This document shows, piece by piece, positions 1 to 6,952 of a stretch of 9,859 nucleotides of DNA (its first letter is position 1; every line of letters begins with the position of its first letter). A program made the translations under genes and the position numbers. The notes below the pieces were generated by a model. It had not been told where the DNA came from and searched no databases. It worked only from the letters and a program-made list of their open reading frames with translations. Origin of the DNA: JBLYYQ01 sp048550035 (GTDB lineage Bacteria > Nitrospinota_A > UBA7883 > JBLYYQ01); the NCBI GenBank assembly GCA_048550035.1, contig JBLYYQ010000110.1, positions 1-9,859 on the forward strand, in the 5' to 3' direction.

Positions 1-44
1 TAGCGAATAATTTATAACAATGACTAAGGAGGGGCAGAATTGAT

Positions 45-236
45 ATGAATAATTATATACATACTTTTGATAAAGCTATTAATGTTACCCGTGAAACATT
101 AGAAGGCACTCCAATCAAAGAATTAAGTAGCATTGAAACAGGTTATAACAGAGTTCGCTATCTATATAATAAATGGCAGGAACTTTGTGAATATCTCAGG
201 ATCCAAAAGGTTCGGAATGTAAATAGTATTATATAA
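45..236 (+). CDS. Small hypothetical protein, 63 aa
   Basis: I do not recognise this protein. The predicted product is 63 residues, soluble and probably helical, with a charged N-terminal half and an aromatic stretch (YLYNKWQELCEYLR, about residues 39-52). There is no signal peptide, membrane segment or Cys/His metal motif. The main support for a real gene is the Shine-Dalgarno sequence AAGGAGGGG at 26-34, ten bases before the ATG and the strongest in the window. It could be a small accessory protein, or the last gene of an operon entering from the left. A gap of 212 bases separates it from the MlaE-like gene, much longer than the gaps inside that operon, so it probably does not belong to the same tight unit. 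Coding status is moderately likely; function is unknown. Confidence 0.5.
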   Translation: MNNYIHTFDKAINVTRETLEGTPIKELSSIETGYNRVRYLYNKWQELCEYLRIQKVRNVNSII

Positions 237-448
237 CTGAGAAAAAATTGAAAGATTTAAGAGAATCAATATATGGAAAATAGATTACTACTTAGAACAG
301 TAAGAATAGAGGAAGGATAAAAATGGCAAATGGGTGATGAGGATAGTATATTAACAGTAATACTGACGGATCTTTTGCAAGCGATAGATTACATAATGAG
401 AGAGCCTATCGATCTTCTGCGACTTGCTGTTTTATAGATGAGGCGCTG
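237..448 (+). other. Leader region upstream of the mla-like operon
   Basis: This 212-base stretch lies between the small ORF and the MlaE-like gene. It holds a 15-codon ORF (273-320) and, after its stop in the same frame, a 35-codon ORF (330-437, listed separately). The mlaE frame is also open back to 347, but without an ATG. Possible promoter elements are weak: TTGAAA at 248-253 with TATATG at 270-275 (16-base spacer), and ATGGCA at 323-328 with TATATT at 347-352 (18-base spacer). In DNA this AT-rich such matches arise by chance. I see no convincing terminator hairpin. The operon promoter is probably here or upstream of the window, but the sequence does not settle it. Confidence 0.35.
330..437 (+). 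CDS. Possible 35-aa small ORF before mlaE
   Basis: This short frame encodes 35 residues beginning MGDEDSILTVILTDLLQAID and ending in a Leu-rich tail. The pattern could form an amphipathic helix. In its favour, its TAG stop ends 11 bases before the GTG of the MlaE-like gene, in keeping with the tight spacing of the genes that follow, and a purine-rich AGGAAGGA lies at 310-317. Against it, that Shine-Dalgarno is 12 bases from this ATG and better placed for the ATG at 323, which opens only a four-codon frame. It could be a small coupled peptide, a leader ORF or a chance frame. It does not resemble MlaB, which is a much larger STAS-domain protein. Confidence 0.25.
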   Translation: MGDEDSILTVILTDLLQAIDYIMREPIDLLRLAVL

Positions 449-1228
449 GTGTCAAAGATAATTGAATTTATAGGGAGTCTGGTCTTAGCTACTCTCAGAG
501 ACCTAGGGCGGTTCACACTGTTTTCAATTGAAGTAATCAAGTGGCTATTTTATCCACCTTTTAAAATCCGAGATCTGATAGGTCATATGTCTGAAATCGG
601 AGTAAACTCTCTTGTTGTAGTATCACTGACAGCCTTTGCGACAGGTTCGGTATTAGCATTACAAACATATCAAGGTTTCGCAAGGTTTGGAGCAGAGAGC
701 ATGGTCGGTGCTGTAGTAGGGTTGTCAATGGTTCGGGAGCTAGGTCCGATGTTAACTGCTATCATGGTGGCAGCAAGAGCAGGTTCAGCGATGGCAGCAG
801 AACTAGGATCGATGAAAGTAACAGAGCAGATTGATGCACTCTATACTTTGTCTGCCAATCCTATAAAATATCTTATTGTCCCACGCTTTATTGCAACAAC
901 TGTGACCCTCCCTTTTCTTGTAGTACTGGCGAATGTTATCGGGATAGGAGGAGGAGCATTAGTAAGTGTCCATGTTTTAGGGGCGAACCCTGTCACCTAT
1001 TTTGAGCGGACATTTACCTACTTAACATTGAATGATATTTATAGTGGATTGATAAAATCAGTTGTTTTTGGGATGACTATTGCTTTGATTAGCTGCTATC
1101 AAGGATTTGATACAGAAGGAGGAGCTGAGGGTGTTGGTCTGGCAACGACACGAGCGGTTGTAATGTCATCAATATCGATTTTTATTTTTGACTACATACT
1201 AACCGCCATACTTTTTGATAATTTATAA
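449..1228 (+). CDS. mlaE: MlaE-family ABC transporter permease
   Basis: Inner-membrane permease of an MCE-type lipid transporter. In characterised Mla systems two MlaE copies pair with two MlaF ATPases and a hexameric MlaD ring to move phospholipids between inner and outer membranes. The 259-residue length matches E. coli MlaE (about 260). Residues 96-130 carry the family signature (RELGP, AARAGSAMAAELG, MKVTEQIDAL). Hydrophobic segments lie near 52-74, 85-112, 145-177, 200-217 and 238-256, and the C-terminus keeps the ATTR...FDYILTAILF pattern. The start is GTG at 449: GAGG at 440-443 sits five bases upstream and the N-terminus then aligns with the family. The frame is open back to 347 but has no ATG. 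It is first in the operon and five bases before the ATPase gene. Confidence 0.93.
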   Translation: MSKIIEFIGSLVLATLRDLGRFTLFSIEVIKWLFYPPFKIRDLIGHMSEIGVNSLVVVSLTAFATGSVLALQTYQGFARFGAESMVGAVVGLSMVRELGPMLTAIMVAARAGSAMAAELGSMKVTEQIDALYTLSANPIKYLIVPRFIATTVTLPFLVVLANVIGIGGGALVSVHVLGANPVTYFERTFTYLTLNDIYSGLIKSVVFGMTIALISCYQGFDTEGGAEGVGLATTRAVVMSSISIFIFDYILTAILFDNL

Positions 1229-1233
1229 CTCTT

Positions 1234-2004
1234 ATGGGGAATGATACTATAATAGAAGCTATTGGACTGACAAAGTCATTTGGGAATAAATTAATTTTAG
1301 ATGGTGTTAATTTATCGATTAAGCGTGGAGAATCGATGGTGATACTAGGTGGCTCTGGCAGTGGCAAGTCTGTCTTTATCAAACATATTATAGGATTACT
1401 AGAACCAGATAGTGGGAAGGTATTAGTTGAAGGTGAAGAAGTAGCTAAAATGGGTCAGAAAAAGATGAATCAGTTCCGTAAGAAGTTCGGGATGCTATTT
1501 CAAAACGGGGCACTATTCGATTCTATGACAATAGGAGAAAATGTTGGATTTGCTCTTAAAGAGCATACAGATCTATCTAAAACTGATCGGGAATCGATTG
1601 TGAAATCAAAGTTAGCGTTAGTAGGGCTGTTCGATGTTGAAAATTCAAAACCAGCAGAGTTATCAGGTGGTATGAAGAAGAGGGTGGGACTTGCAAGAGC
1701 AATCGCAATGGATCCTGAGATCATACTCTATGATGAGCCAACAACAGGACTAGATCCGATAACAGCTGATCAGATAAATGATCTTATCTCTTCATTGCAA
1801 AAAGAGATTAATGTAACTACAGTCACTATAACTCATGATATGGTATCAGCTAATAGGATAGCTGATAGGGTTGCATTCTTATATAAGGGAAAGTTTGTAG
1901 CGACAGGATCAGCTGATGATGTCTTTAATTCTAGAGCTACAGAAGTTGCCGATTTTTGTTATATTGGTAGAGTACTTAGAAAATCAGAAATTATACAAAA
2001 GTAA
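1234..2004 (+). CDS. mlaF: MlaF-family ABC transporter ATPase
   Basis: Cytoplasmic ATPase that powers the MlaE-type permease. All ABC motifs are intact in the 256-residue product: Walker A GGSGSGKS (39-46), Q-loop Gln90 in FQNGALFDSMT (the MlaF/Ttg2A-type version), signature LSGGM (143-147), Walker B IILYDEPT (163-170) with catalytic Glu168, D-loop GLDP (172-175) and switch His201. Length and the FQ.GALFDS.T.. ENV pattern place it in the MCE/Mkl-type ATPase subfamily rather than in general importers. It starts five bases after mlaE with no obvious Shine-Dalgarno, which suggests translational coupling, and its stop is one base from the MCE gene. In E. coli, mlaF precedes mlaE; the order here is reversed. 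No MlaB-like STAS partner is encoded nearby. Confidence 0.95.
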   Translation: MGNDTIIEAIGLTKSFGNKLILDGVNLSIKRGESMVILGGSGSGKSVFIKHIIGLLEPDSGKVLVEGEEVAKMGQKKMNQFRKKFGMLFQNGALFDSMTIGENVGFALKEHTDLSKTDRESIVKSKLALVGLFDVENSKPAELSGGMKKRVGLARAIAMDPEIILYDEPTTGLDPITADQINDLISSLQKEINVTTVTITHDMVSANRIADRVAFLYKGKFVATGSADDVFNSRATEVADFCYIGRVLRKSEIIQK

Positions 2005-2005
2005 G

Positions 2006-3277
2006 ATGAACAAATTATCAAACGAAATTAAAGTAGGACTTTTTACTATAATAACTGTCATAGTGCTTGTCACCTTTTCTTTAAAGACAACCGGTGGCTC
2101 ACTCTTCAAGTCTGTAAGCGAAATGAAGTTTTATGTACACTTTGATTCGGCTGCTGGATTGAAGACGCAATCAATGGTGAAATTATCTGGGCTGAAGGTC
2201 GGTTATATTGAATCTATAAAGCTAGAAGGTACTGGTGTAAAAGTGGTAGTGAAGCTTTCAACACCTGTCAGAATCAATAAAAACTCCATTGCAGTGATTA
2301 GGACATCAGGATTATTAGGTGATAGCTATTTAGATATTATTCAGGTATTAGACGGTGATGAGTGGATCTCTGATGGCGATATTCTAGTAAACTCTCAAAC
2401 ACCGACTGATATTTCAGAACTAGTTAATAAATCAAGTAAAATTTTAGAAGATCTTGGGGAAGTTACAGAATCATTAAAGATAGTCTTTGGTAGTAGCAAG
2501 GCTCAAAATGATTTAGGAGGATTATTATCAAATTTATCAGAAGCTACCAATATCTTAGTAGAAATCATGAAAACGAATCAGTCAGAGCTGAATGAATCAC
2601 TTAAGAACTTCAATAGTGCGTCACTAAAGTTTGATAATATGATGAGCAATTTTGAGACTGTTGCGACCAAGATTGGTGAAGGTGAAGGAACGATAGGGCG
2701 CTTAGTAACGGATGAAGAGATATATGAGAAACTCAATGAGACATTAGATGGGACAAGTCGTCTATTAGGTCAAACAGGAGGCTTTCATCTAAATATAGAT
2801 GGAAGGTTAGAAAAGAAGACCGACAACGAATATGAGCAAGGTTACTTTGGATTTAAAATATCGCCTCGCGAGGATCGATACTATTTGGTAGAGCTTACAA
2901 CTGATGTTAGAGCCAAAGAAGCTGACGAGGCTGGCAGTTCGATAGATGATCTTCTCTATACATTGATGATGGCCAAGCGTTATTCAGATCTGACGCTCAA
3001 AGCTGGTATTGTAGAATCTTCTCTTGGGGTCGGCTTAGATTTTCACATGTTTGAAGATAGTCTTATGCTAAAGAGTGAACTGTTTAATCTGTCAGGCTAT
3101 GATTCAACCTCTGAAAACGCGCAATTGAAAATGGCATTGAGGTGGAACGCATATAAATACCTCTATTTTTATGCAGGGGTAGATGAGCTGTTAAATGACA
3201 AATATGAAAGTTACCTGCTAGGAATTGGTCTAAATTTCGATGATGATGATTTAAAACTAGCGTTAGGTTTCTTGTAA
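2006..3277 (+). CDS. MlaD-like MCE protein with C-terminal barrel-like domain
   Basis: Lipid-binding MCE protein of the transporter, 423 residues. I start at the ATG at 2006, one base after the mlaF stop, because it puts a membrane anchor right at the N-terminus (EIKVGLFTIITVIVLVTFSL, about 7-26). Upstream ATGs would overlap mlaF by up to 89 bases. A single MCE domain covers about 41-117 (FDSAAGL...VKLSGLKVGYIESI...SGLLGDSYLDI). A helical region follows (about 135-255) that includes GTIGRLVTDEEIYEKLNETL, a motif common in MCE proteins. Residues about 259-423 are unlike E. coli MlaD (183 aa): repeated alternating polar/apolar, aromatic-bounded stretches (YFGFKISPR, YYLVELTTDVR, YLYFYAGVDELL, YLLGIGLNF) typical of amphipathic beta strands. 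The tail may be an outer-membrane barrel. The MCE assignment is firm; the barrel is inference. Confidence 0.9.
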   Translation: MNKLSNEIKVGLFTIITVIVLVTFSLKTTGGSLFKSVSEMKFYVHFDSAAGLKTQSMVKLSGLKVGYIESIKLEGTGVKVVVKLSTPVRINKNSIAVIRTSGLLGDSYLDIIQVLDGDEWISDGDILVNSQTPTDISELVNKSSKILEDLGEVTESLKIVFGSSKAQNDLGGLLSNLSEATNILVEIMKTNQSELNESLKNFNSASLKFDNMMSNFETVATKIGEGEGTIGRLVTDEEIYEKLNETLDGTSRLLGQTGGFHLNIDGRLEKKTDNEYEQGYFGFKISPREDRYYLVELTTDVRAKEADEAGSSIDDLLYTLMMAKRYSDLTLKAGIVESSLGVGLDFHMFEDSLMLKSELFNLSGYDSTSENAQLKMALRWNAYKYLYFYAGVDELLNDKYESYLLGIGLNFDDDDLKLALGFL

Positions 3278-3283
3278 GGATAT

Positions 3284-4624
3284 ATGAGCAATTCTAAAGC
3301 TCGCAACAAAGGCAATAAGAGTAGAGGTTCACTTACGCAGATAATTTCTGAAGCAGATTTTCTACCATTAGTGATTGAGCGAAGCAGCCCATTATTAACA
3401 GTTTTATCAGTACTAACAAGTAAGAGTGGGTTAGTAAATAATCGTTATTTTTTCTCATTACTCCATGAGGCAGAGAAGTTAGAAATATTTTTGTACGATC
3501 ATGGTGTGAAGAAGAATAGGTATTGGCGATTTTATGCAGAGCTTGTTGCATCAACACGCAATTATGCGCTAGCAGGATTCCATATAAGTCATGCGGTTAC
3601 CCGCTATCTAGAATACTTTGCAGATGAAAAGATAAAGGTCGCAGACAAGTTCCAGGTTGCGACTGAAGAGGTTGTTAACTATATCACTGTATCATTAACC
3701 TCATTTTATAAAGTGATGTTAACAGAATTACAGTCACGTGGAATAGTGGTTGAGCAGGCAGCTAAGATCTCAGCTGATTGGAGTCAAGCGATCACCTCTC
3801 AATTACCATATACTATTGAAGGTGAAGCAGATCAAGATGATGCTCAGCGGGTGAACTCAATTTGTCAATCATATAGGAGCATAGTAAAATCGTATCAAAA
3901 TCAGCGGTTGCACCAACGCTTAAAAGTCGGCTCGCTTGATAAGCTAGTGCCACATATCATAAACGAGACAGCACTTGCTGATTTCCAATCAAAGCTACAT
4001 AATGTACAGAGTGAGTACGATACATACATAAGTGGAGGCAAACTAGAGTCTAGTAACAGTGATCTAGTTAAATTGCGAGGATTAATTGCAGTCCCTATGC
4101 ATATTCTAGAGTCAACGAGATGGTTAGTCCATTTCTATGAACGACATGAAGGTGAAGTTCGAAAATATGATGATCGGGCAGACATCAGTCAGATTGCAAG
4201 CAATGAAGAGCTATTTGAAGTAATCGTAAATTATGCTTTAAAGTATTGCTCAAAATTTATGTCACAAGGTAACTTGCTTGCCGAGAAGCTTTTATCGTTA
4301 CTAATGACAAAAGATAGGATCACCCTTGCAGTTCCAGATCCGAATGGTTTTCATGCTAGGCCTGCAACTTATTTGTCGTTAGTTACCAAAGAATATGGTC
4401 TTGATATATTCATGTATGTTGATAATCGGAAGTTTGACTGTCGTTCAGTATTAGAGATTATGGAGGCAGGCGGCATACTGTCAGAGACAGGTCAGAAGAA
4501 GGTTGTCTTTGAAAGTTGCAAGAGTGTATTGGGTGATCTGAAAATATTAGCTGATCATAACTGGTGCGAAGATCAAAATATACCACCAGAATTAAACTAT
4601 ATAAGAATATTACGGAATATATAA
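3284..4624 (+). CDS. Large protein with C-terminal HPr phosphocarrier domain
   Basis: A 446-residue cytoplasmic protein with no signal peptide or membrane segment. Residues about 344-428 are an HPr-like domain: PNGFHARPAT (353-362) holds the phosphorylatable His357 and Arg359 of the active site, and DCRSVLEIMEAGG (385-397) aligns with the region around HPr Ser46, giving Ser388. Residues 1-340 are mostly helical with a basic, low-complexity N-terminus (MSNSKARNKGNKS), and I do not recognise that region. A free HPr is only about 85-90 residues, so this is a fusion with a large unknown partner domain. It starts six bases after the MCE gene (AAGG upstream) and ends five bases before the M20 gene. 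A phosphorylation-dependent regulator of the operon's products is plausible but unproven. No Enzyme I or EIIA is visible in the window. Confidence 0.85.
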   Translation: MSNSKARNKGNKSRGSLTQIISEADFLPLVIERSSPLLTVLSVLTSKSGLVNNRYFFSLLHEAEKLEIFLYDHGVKKNRYWRFYAELVASTRNYALAGFHISHAVTRYLEYFADEKIKVADKFQVATEEVVNYITVSLTSFYKVMLTELQSRGIVVEQAAKISADWSQAITSQLPYTIEGEADQDDAQRVNSICQSYRSIVKSYQNQRLHQRLKVGSLDKLVPHIINETALADFQSKLHNVQSEYDTYISGGKLESSNSDLVKLRGLIAVPMHILESTRWLVHFYERHEGEVRKYDDRADISQIASNEELFEVIVNYALKYCSKFMSQGNLLAEKLLSLLMTKDRITLAVPDPNGFHARPATYLSLVTKEYGLDIFMYVDNRKFDCRSVLEIMEAGGILSETGQKKVVFESCKSVLGDLKILADHNWCEDQNIPPELNYIRILRNI

Positions 4625-4629
4625 TCGAG

Positions 4630-5823
4630 ATGGAAGATGCCAAAAGAAAGATAGTACAAAAGATTGATAGCTTGAGGCCGCTATTAATAGAGGTCAACAA
4701 TGCGATCTTCAATAATCCTGAGCTCTGCTATAACGAACATTATGCGCTCGACTATCTTACGAGCAGATTGAATCAGTTTGGATTTGTAACCGAAAAGGGT
4801 TACAAAGGGGTTGAGACTGCCTATAGAGCCAGTCCAACTAAAGAGAATAGCTCACCGCAGATTGCACTTATTTCAGAGTATGATGCATTAGCAAATATAG
4901 GTCATGCCTGTGGACACTCATTGATCGCGGCAGCTTCGACAGTTGCGGCAGTAGCGTTAAAAGAGGCAACTCCTGAGATTGCAAATAACTTTACAGTAAT
5001 AGGGACTCCAGCTGAAGAAGGAGGTGGAGGTAAAGTCAAGATGGCAAGCAATGGTGCATTCAACCAGATTGATGCTGCCATTATGATACACCCTTCAAAC
5101 AAAACTAGAGTAACTGCTAGGATGTATGCGATTACTGATATTAAATTTACATTTTTAGGGAAGGCATCTCATGCGGCAGCATTTGCCGATCAAGGAATCA
5201 ATGCGTTAGATGGAGCGGTTGGATTTTATAATATGGTTGCAATGTTGAGGCAGCAGATAGTCGATTCAGCGCGTGTACATGGAGTCTTTGAAGAAGGGCA
5301 AGGAGCTCCTAATATTATCCCTGAAAAAGCGATTATGAGATTTTACGTTAGAGCGTTAGATAAACTCTATTTTGAAGAGTTAGTTACTAAGATTATCAAT
5401 TGTGCCGAAGGTGCTACTAAGGCTTCAGGTTGCAGGCTCGAAGTTGAAAGGATGGGATATACCTATGATCCATTCACTCCTAATTACACTATCGGCAGGC
5501 TATTTAAAAATAATATGGATAAGATAAATCTTAAAGCCAACGATCAGTTTAGCGAAACAGATGAGATCGGCTCATCAGATATTGGGAATTTATCTAACAT
5601 CGTACCTACACTCCATCCTGAGTTTGCAATTGGAGATAGGGATGCTATTAATCATAGCCGCAAATTTTTAGATGCGGTAGTTTCAGAGGAAGGAATTCAT
5701 ATGGCAGTTGAGATGACTAAGGCGATGGCGATGACTGTTTATGATTTAGCAACTGATAAAGTATCAATGAATAGTGCCAAGGAGGAGTTTAGTCAAGGAG
5801 CTAAGGTTGTAGCAGGAAAATAA
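4630..5823 (+). CDS. M20D (PM20D2/AbgB-like) metallo-amidohydrolase
   Basis: Cytoplasmic metal-dependent peptidase or amidase of 397 residues. Family features are ISEYDAL (81-87), the metal-binding GHACGH (91-96, with Cys94 and His96), TPAEEGGGGK (126-135, with Glu129/Glu130), IHP (153-155, His154) and LHPEF (328-332, His329). The middle (about 165-280, beginning FTFLGKASHAAAF) is the dimerisation/lid domain. The EYDAL..IGHACGH and AEEGGGGK versions resemble PM20D2-like peptidases and AbgB more than IAA-amino-acid hydrolases. The exact substrate (dipeptide, N-acyl amino acid or p-aminobenzoyl-glutamate) cannot be read from sequence. I chose ATG 4630, five bases after the previous stop. A GTG at 4564 would add 22 residues and overlap the HPr-domain gene by 61 bases. 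The stop is one base from anmK, so the two are probably co-translated. Confidence 0.88.
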   Translation: MEDAKRKIVQKIDSLRPLLIEVNNAIFNNPELCYNEHYALDYLTSRLNQFGFVTEKGYKGVETAYRASPTKENSSPQIALISEYDALANIGHACGHSLIAAASTVAAVALKEATPEIANNFTVIGTPAEEGGGGKVKMASNGAFNQIDAAIMIHPSNKTRVTARMYAITDIKFTFLGKASHAAAFADQGINALDGAVGFYNMVAMLRQQIVDSARVHGVFEEGQGAPNIIPEKAIMRFYVRALDKLYFEELVTKIINCAEGATKASGCRLEVERMGYTYDPFTPNYTIGRLFKNNMDKINLKANDQFSETDEIGSSDIGNLSNIVPTLHPEFAIGDRDAINHSRKFLDAVVSEEGIHMAVEMTKAMAMTVYDLATDKVSMNSAKEEFSQGAKVVAGK

Positions 5824-5824
5824 T

Positions 5825-6946
5825 ATGTATGTCGCTGGAATTATGTCAGGCAGCTCTGTTGATAGTGTCGATGCAATCTGTGCTGATATTACTGAGAATA
5901 GTAAAAATCTTAATATAAAACTGATAGCCAAAGTTAAATCAGCCTTCCCTTGCAATCTGAAATCTAGAATTGAGCTAGCAATGGAGGAAGAAATATTAGC
6001 TAAAGAGTTTGCATTGCTAGGTAACGATATTGGAATACTCTTTGCTAAAACTATCATTAAGCTCCAAAAAAAAATAGGTAAAAAAATTAAGCTGGTCGGC
6101 TCTCATGGTCAAACTATTTGGCATTCACCATCAACCGGAATAACGCTACAGATAGGCAATCCTGCAATCATAGGAGCGATGACTAAAGCTGTGATCTGGT
6201 CAGATTTCAGATCAAATGATGTAGCACTAAAAGGAGAGGGAGCTCCTCTTGCACCGATTGCACATCTTACTCTATTTAAAGATAGAATCAAGAACAGTGC
6301 GGTAGTTAATCTAGGTGGCATCTCGAATATAACATTCATCCAAAAAAATGCGACCAAGATTCAAAATCTGATAGCATTTGATACAGGGGTCGGGATGAGA
6401 TTATTAGATATAGTTGCAAATGAGCTCAAAATAGGACCTTTTGATAAAAATGGTGATAATGCGAAGATTGGGAAAGTAGATCCTAAACTTCTCAGCCGGT
6501 TGCTTGATGAGAAGTTTCTGAAAAAAGATTTTCCAAAATCAACAGGACGCGAACTTTTTAATAAAGATTATCTACGAAAAAAGATTGGCAGCCGAATAAA
6601 ATTTAATAACTCGATATTGAGAACATTAACAGAATTTACTGCATTAACGATCAGCCTTGCTATAAAACAGTTAGAAGCTTCAGGTTATAAGATAGGGAAG
6701 TTAATCCTAACAGGAGGGGGTGCTAACAATAACTTTCTTATAGAGCGTATTGCTGCAAACTTACCCTATGATGAGATTGATATTCTAAAAAGTTCTGATC
6801 TAGGGTGGCCTGTCGAGACAGTAGAACCTCTATTAATGGCGCTAATGGCATATTTTGCAGAAAACAATCAGAAGCTTAACTTATCTAGCATAACAGGGGC
6901 AAAAGATGAGTCGATTATCCATGGGATGCGAACCGCACTCTATTAA
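5825..6946 (+). CDS. anmK: Anhydro-N-acetylmuramic acid kinase, divergent
   Basis: AnmK phosphorylates 1,6-anhydro-MurNAc, released by lytic transglycosylases, and opens its anhydro ring to give MurNAc-6-phosphate, so wall sugar is recycled in the cytoplasm. The 373-residue length is normal. Motifs in order: GIMSGSSVDSVDA (5-17), GSHGQTIWHSP (92-102), LQIGNP (108-113), FRSNDVALKGEGAPLAP (128-144), VNLGGISNI (161-169), FDTGVGM (185-191) with the likely catalytic Asp186, KSTGREL (238-244) and LTGGGANNNFL (295-305). It is divergent: the usual S-G-T-S-x-D-G reads SGSSVDS, and the usual DTGPGN reads DTGVGM. Catalytic Asp and Gly-rich elements remain, so it is probably active. An A9 run (6066-6074) and an A7 run (6080-6086) lie in the gene. 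It is last in the operon, six bases tail to tail from the kinase gene. Confidence 0.9.
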   Translation: MYVAGIMSGSSVDSVDAICADITENSKNLNIKLIAKVKSAFPCNLKSRIELAMEEEILAKEFALLGNDIGILFAKTIIKLQKKIGKKIKLVGSHGQTIWHSPSTGITLQIGNPAIIGAMTKAVIWSDFRSNDVALKGEGAPLAPIAHLTLFKDRIKNSAVVNLGGISNITFIQKNATKIQNLIAFDTGVGMRLLDIVANELKIGPFDKNGDNAKIGKVDPKLLSRLLDEKFLKKDFPKSTGRELFNKDYLRKKIGSRIKFNNSILRTLTEFTALTISLAIKQLEASGYKIGKLILTGGGANNNFLIERIAANLPYDEIDILKSSDLGWPVETVEPLLMALMAYFAENNQKLNLSSITGAKDESIIHGMRTALY

Positions 6947-6952
6947 CTAAAG

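Noticed and set aside
1916..2005. Upstream extension of the MCE protein starting inside mlaF
   Set aside because: It would overlap mlaF by 89 bases and put about 30 unrelated residues before the membrane anchor. The ATG at 2006, one base after the mlaF stop, fits the family.
4564..4629. GTG start adding 22 residues to the M20 protein
   Set aside because: It overlaps the HPr-domain gene by 61 bases, and the added residues are not family-like. ATG 4630 is well placed.
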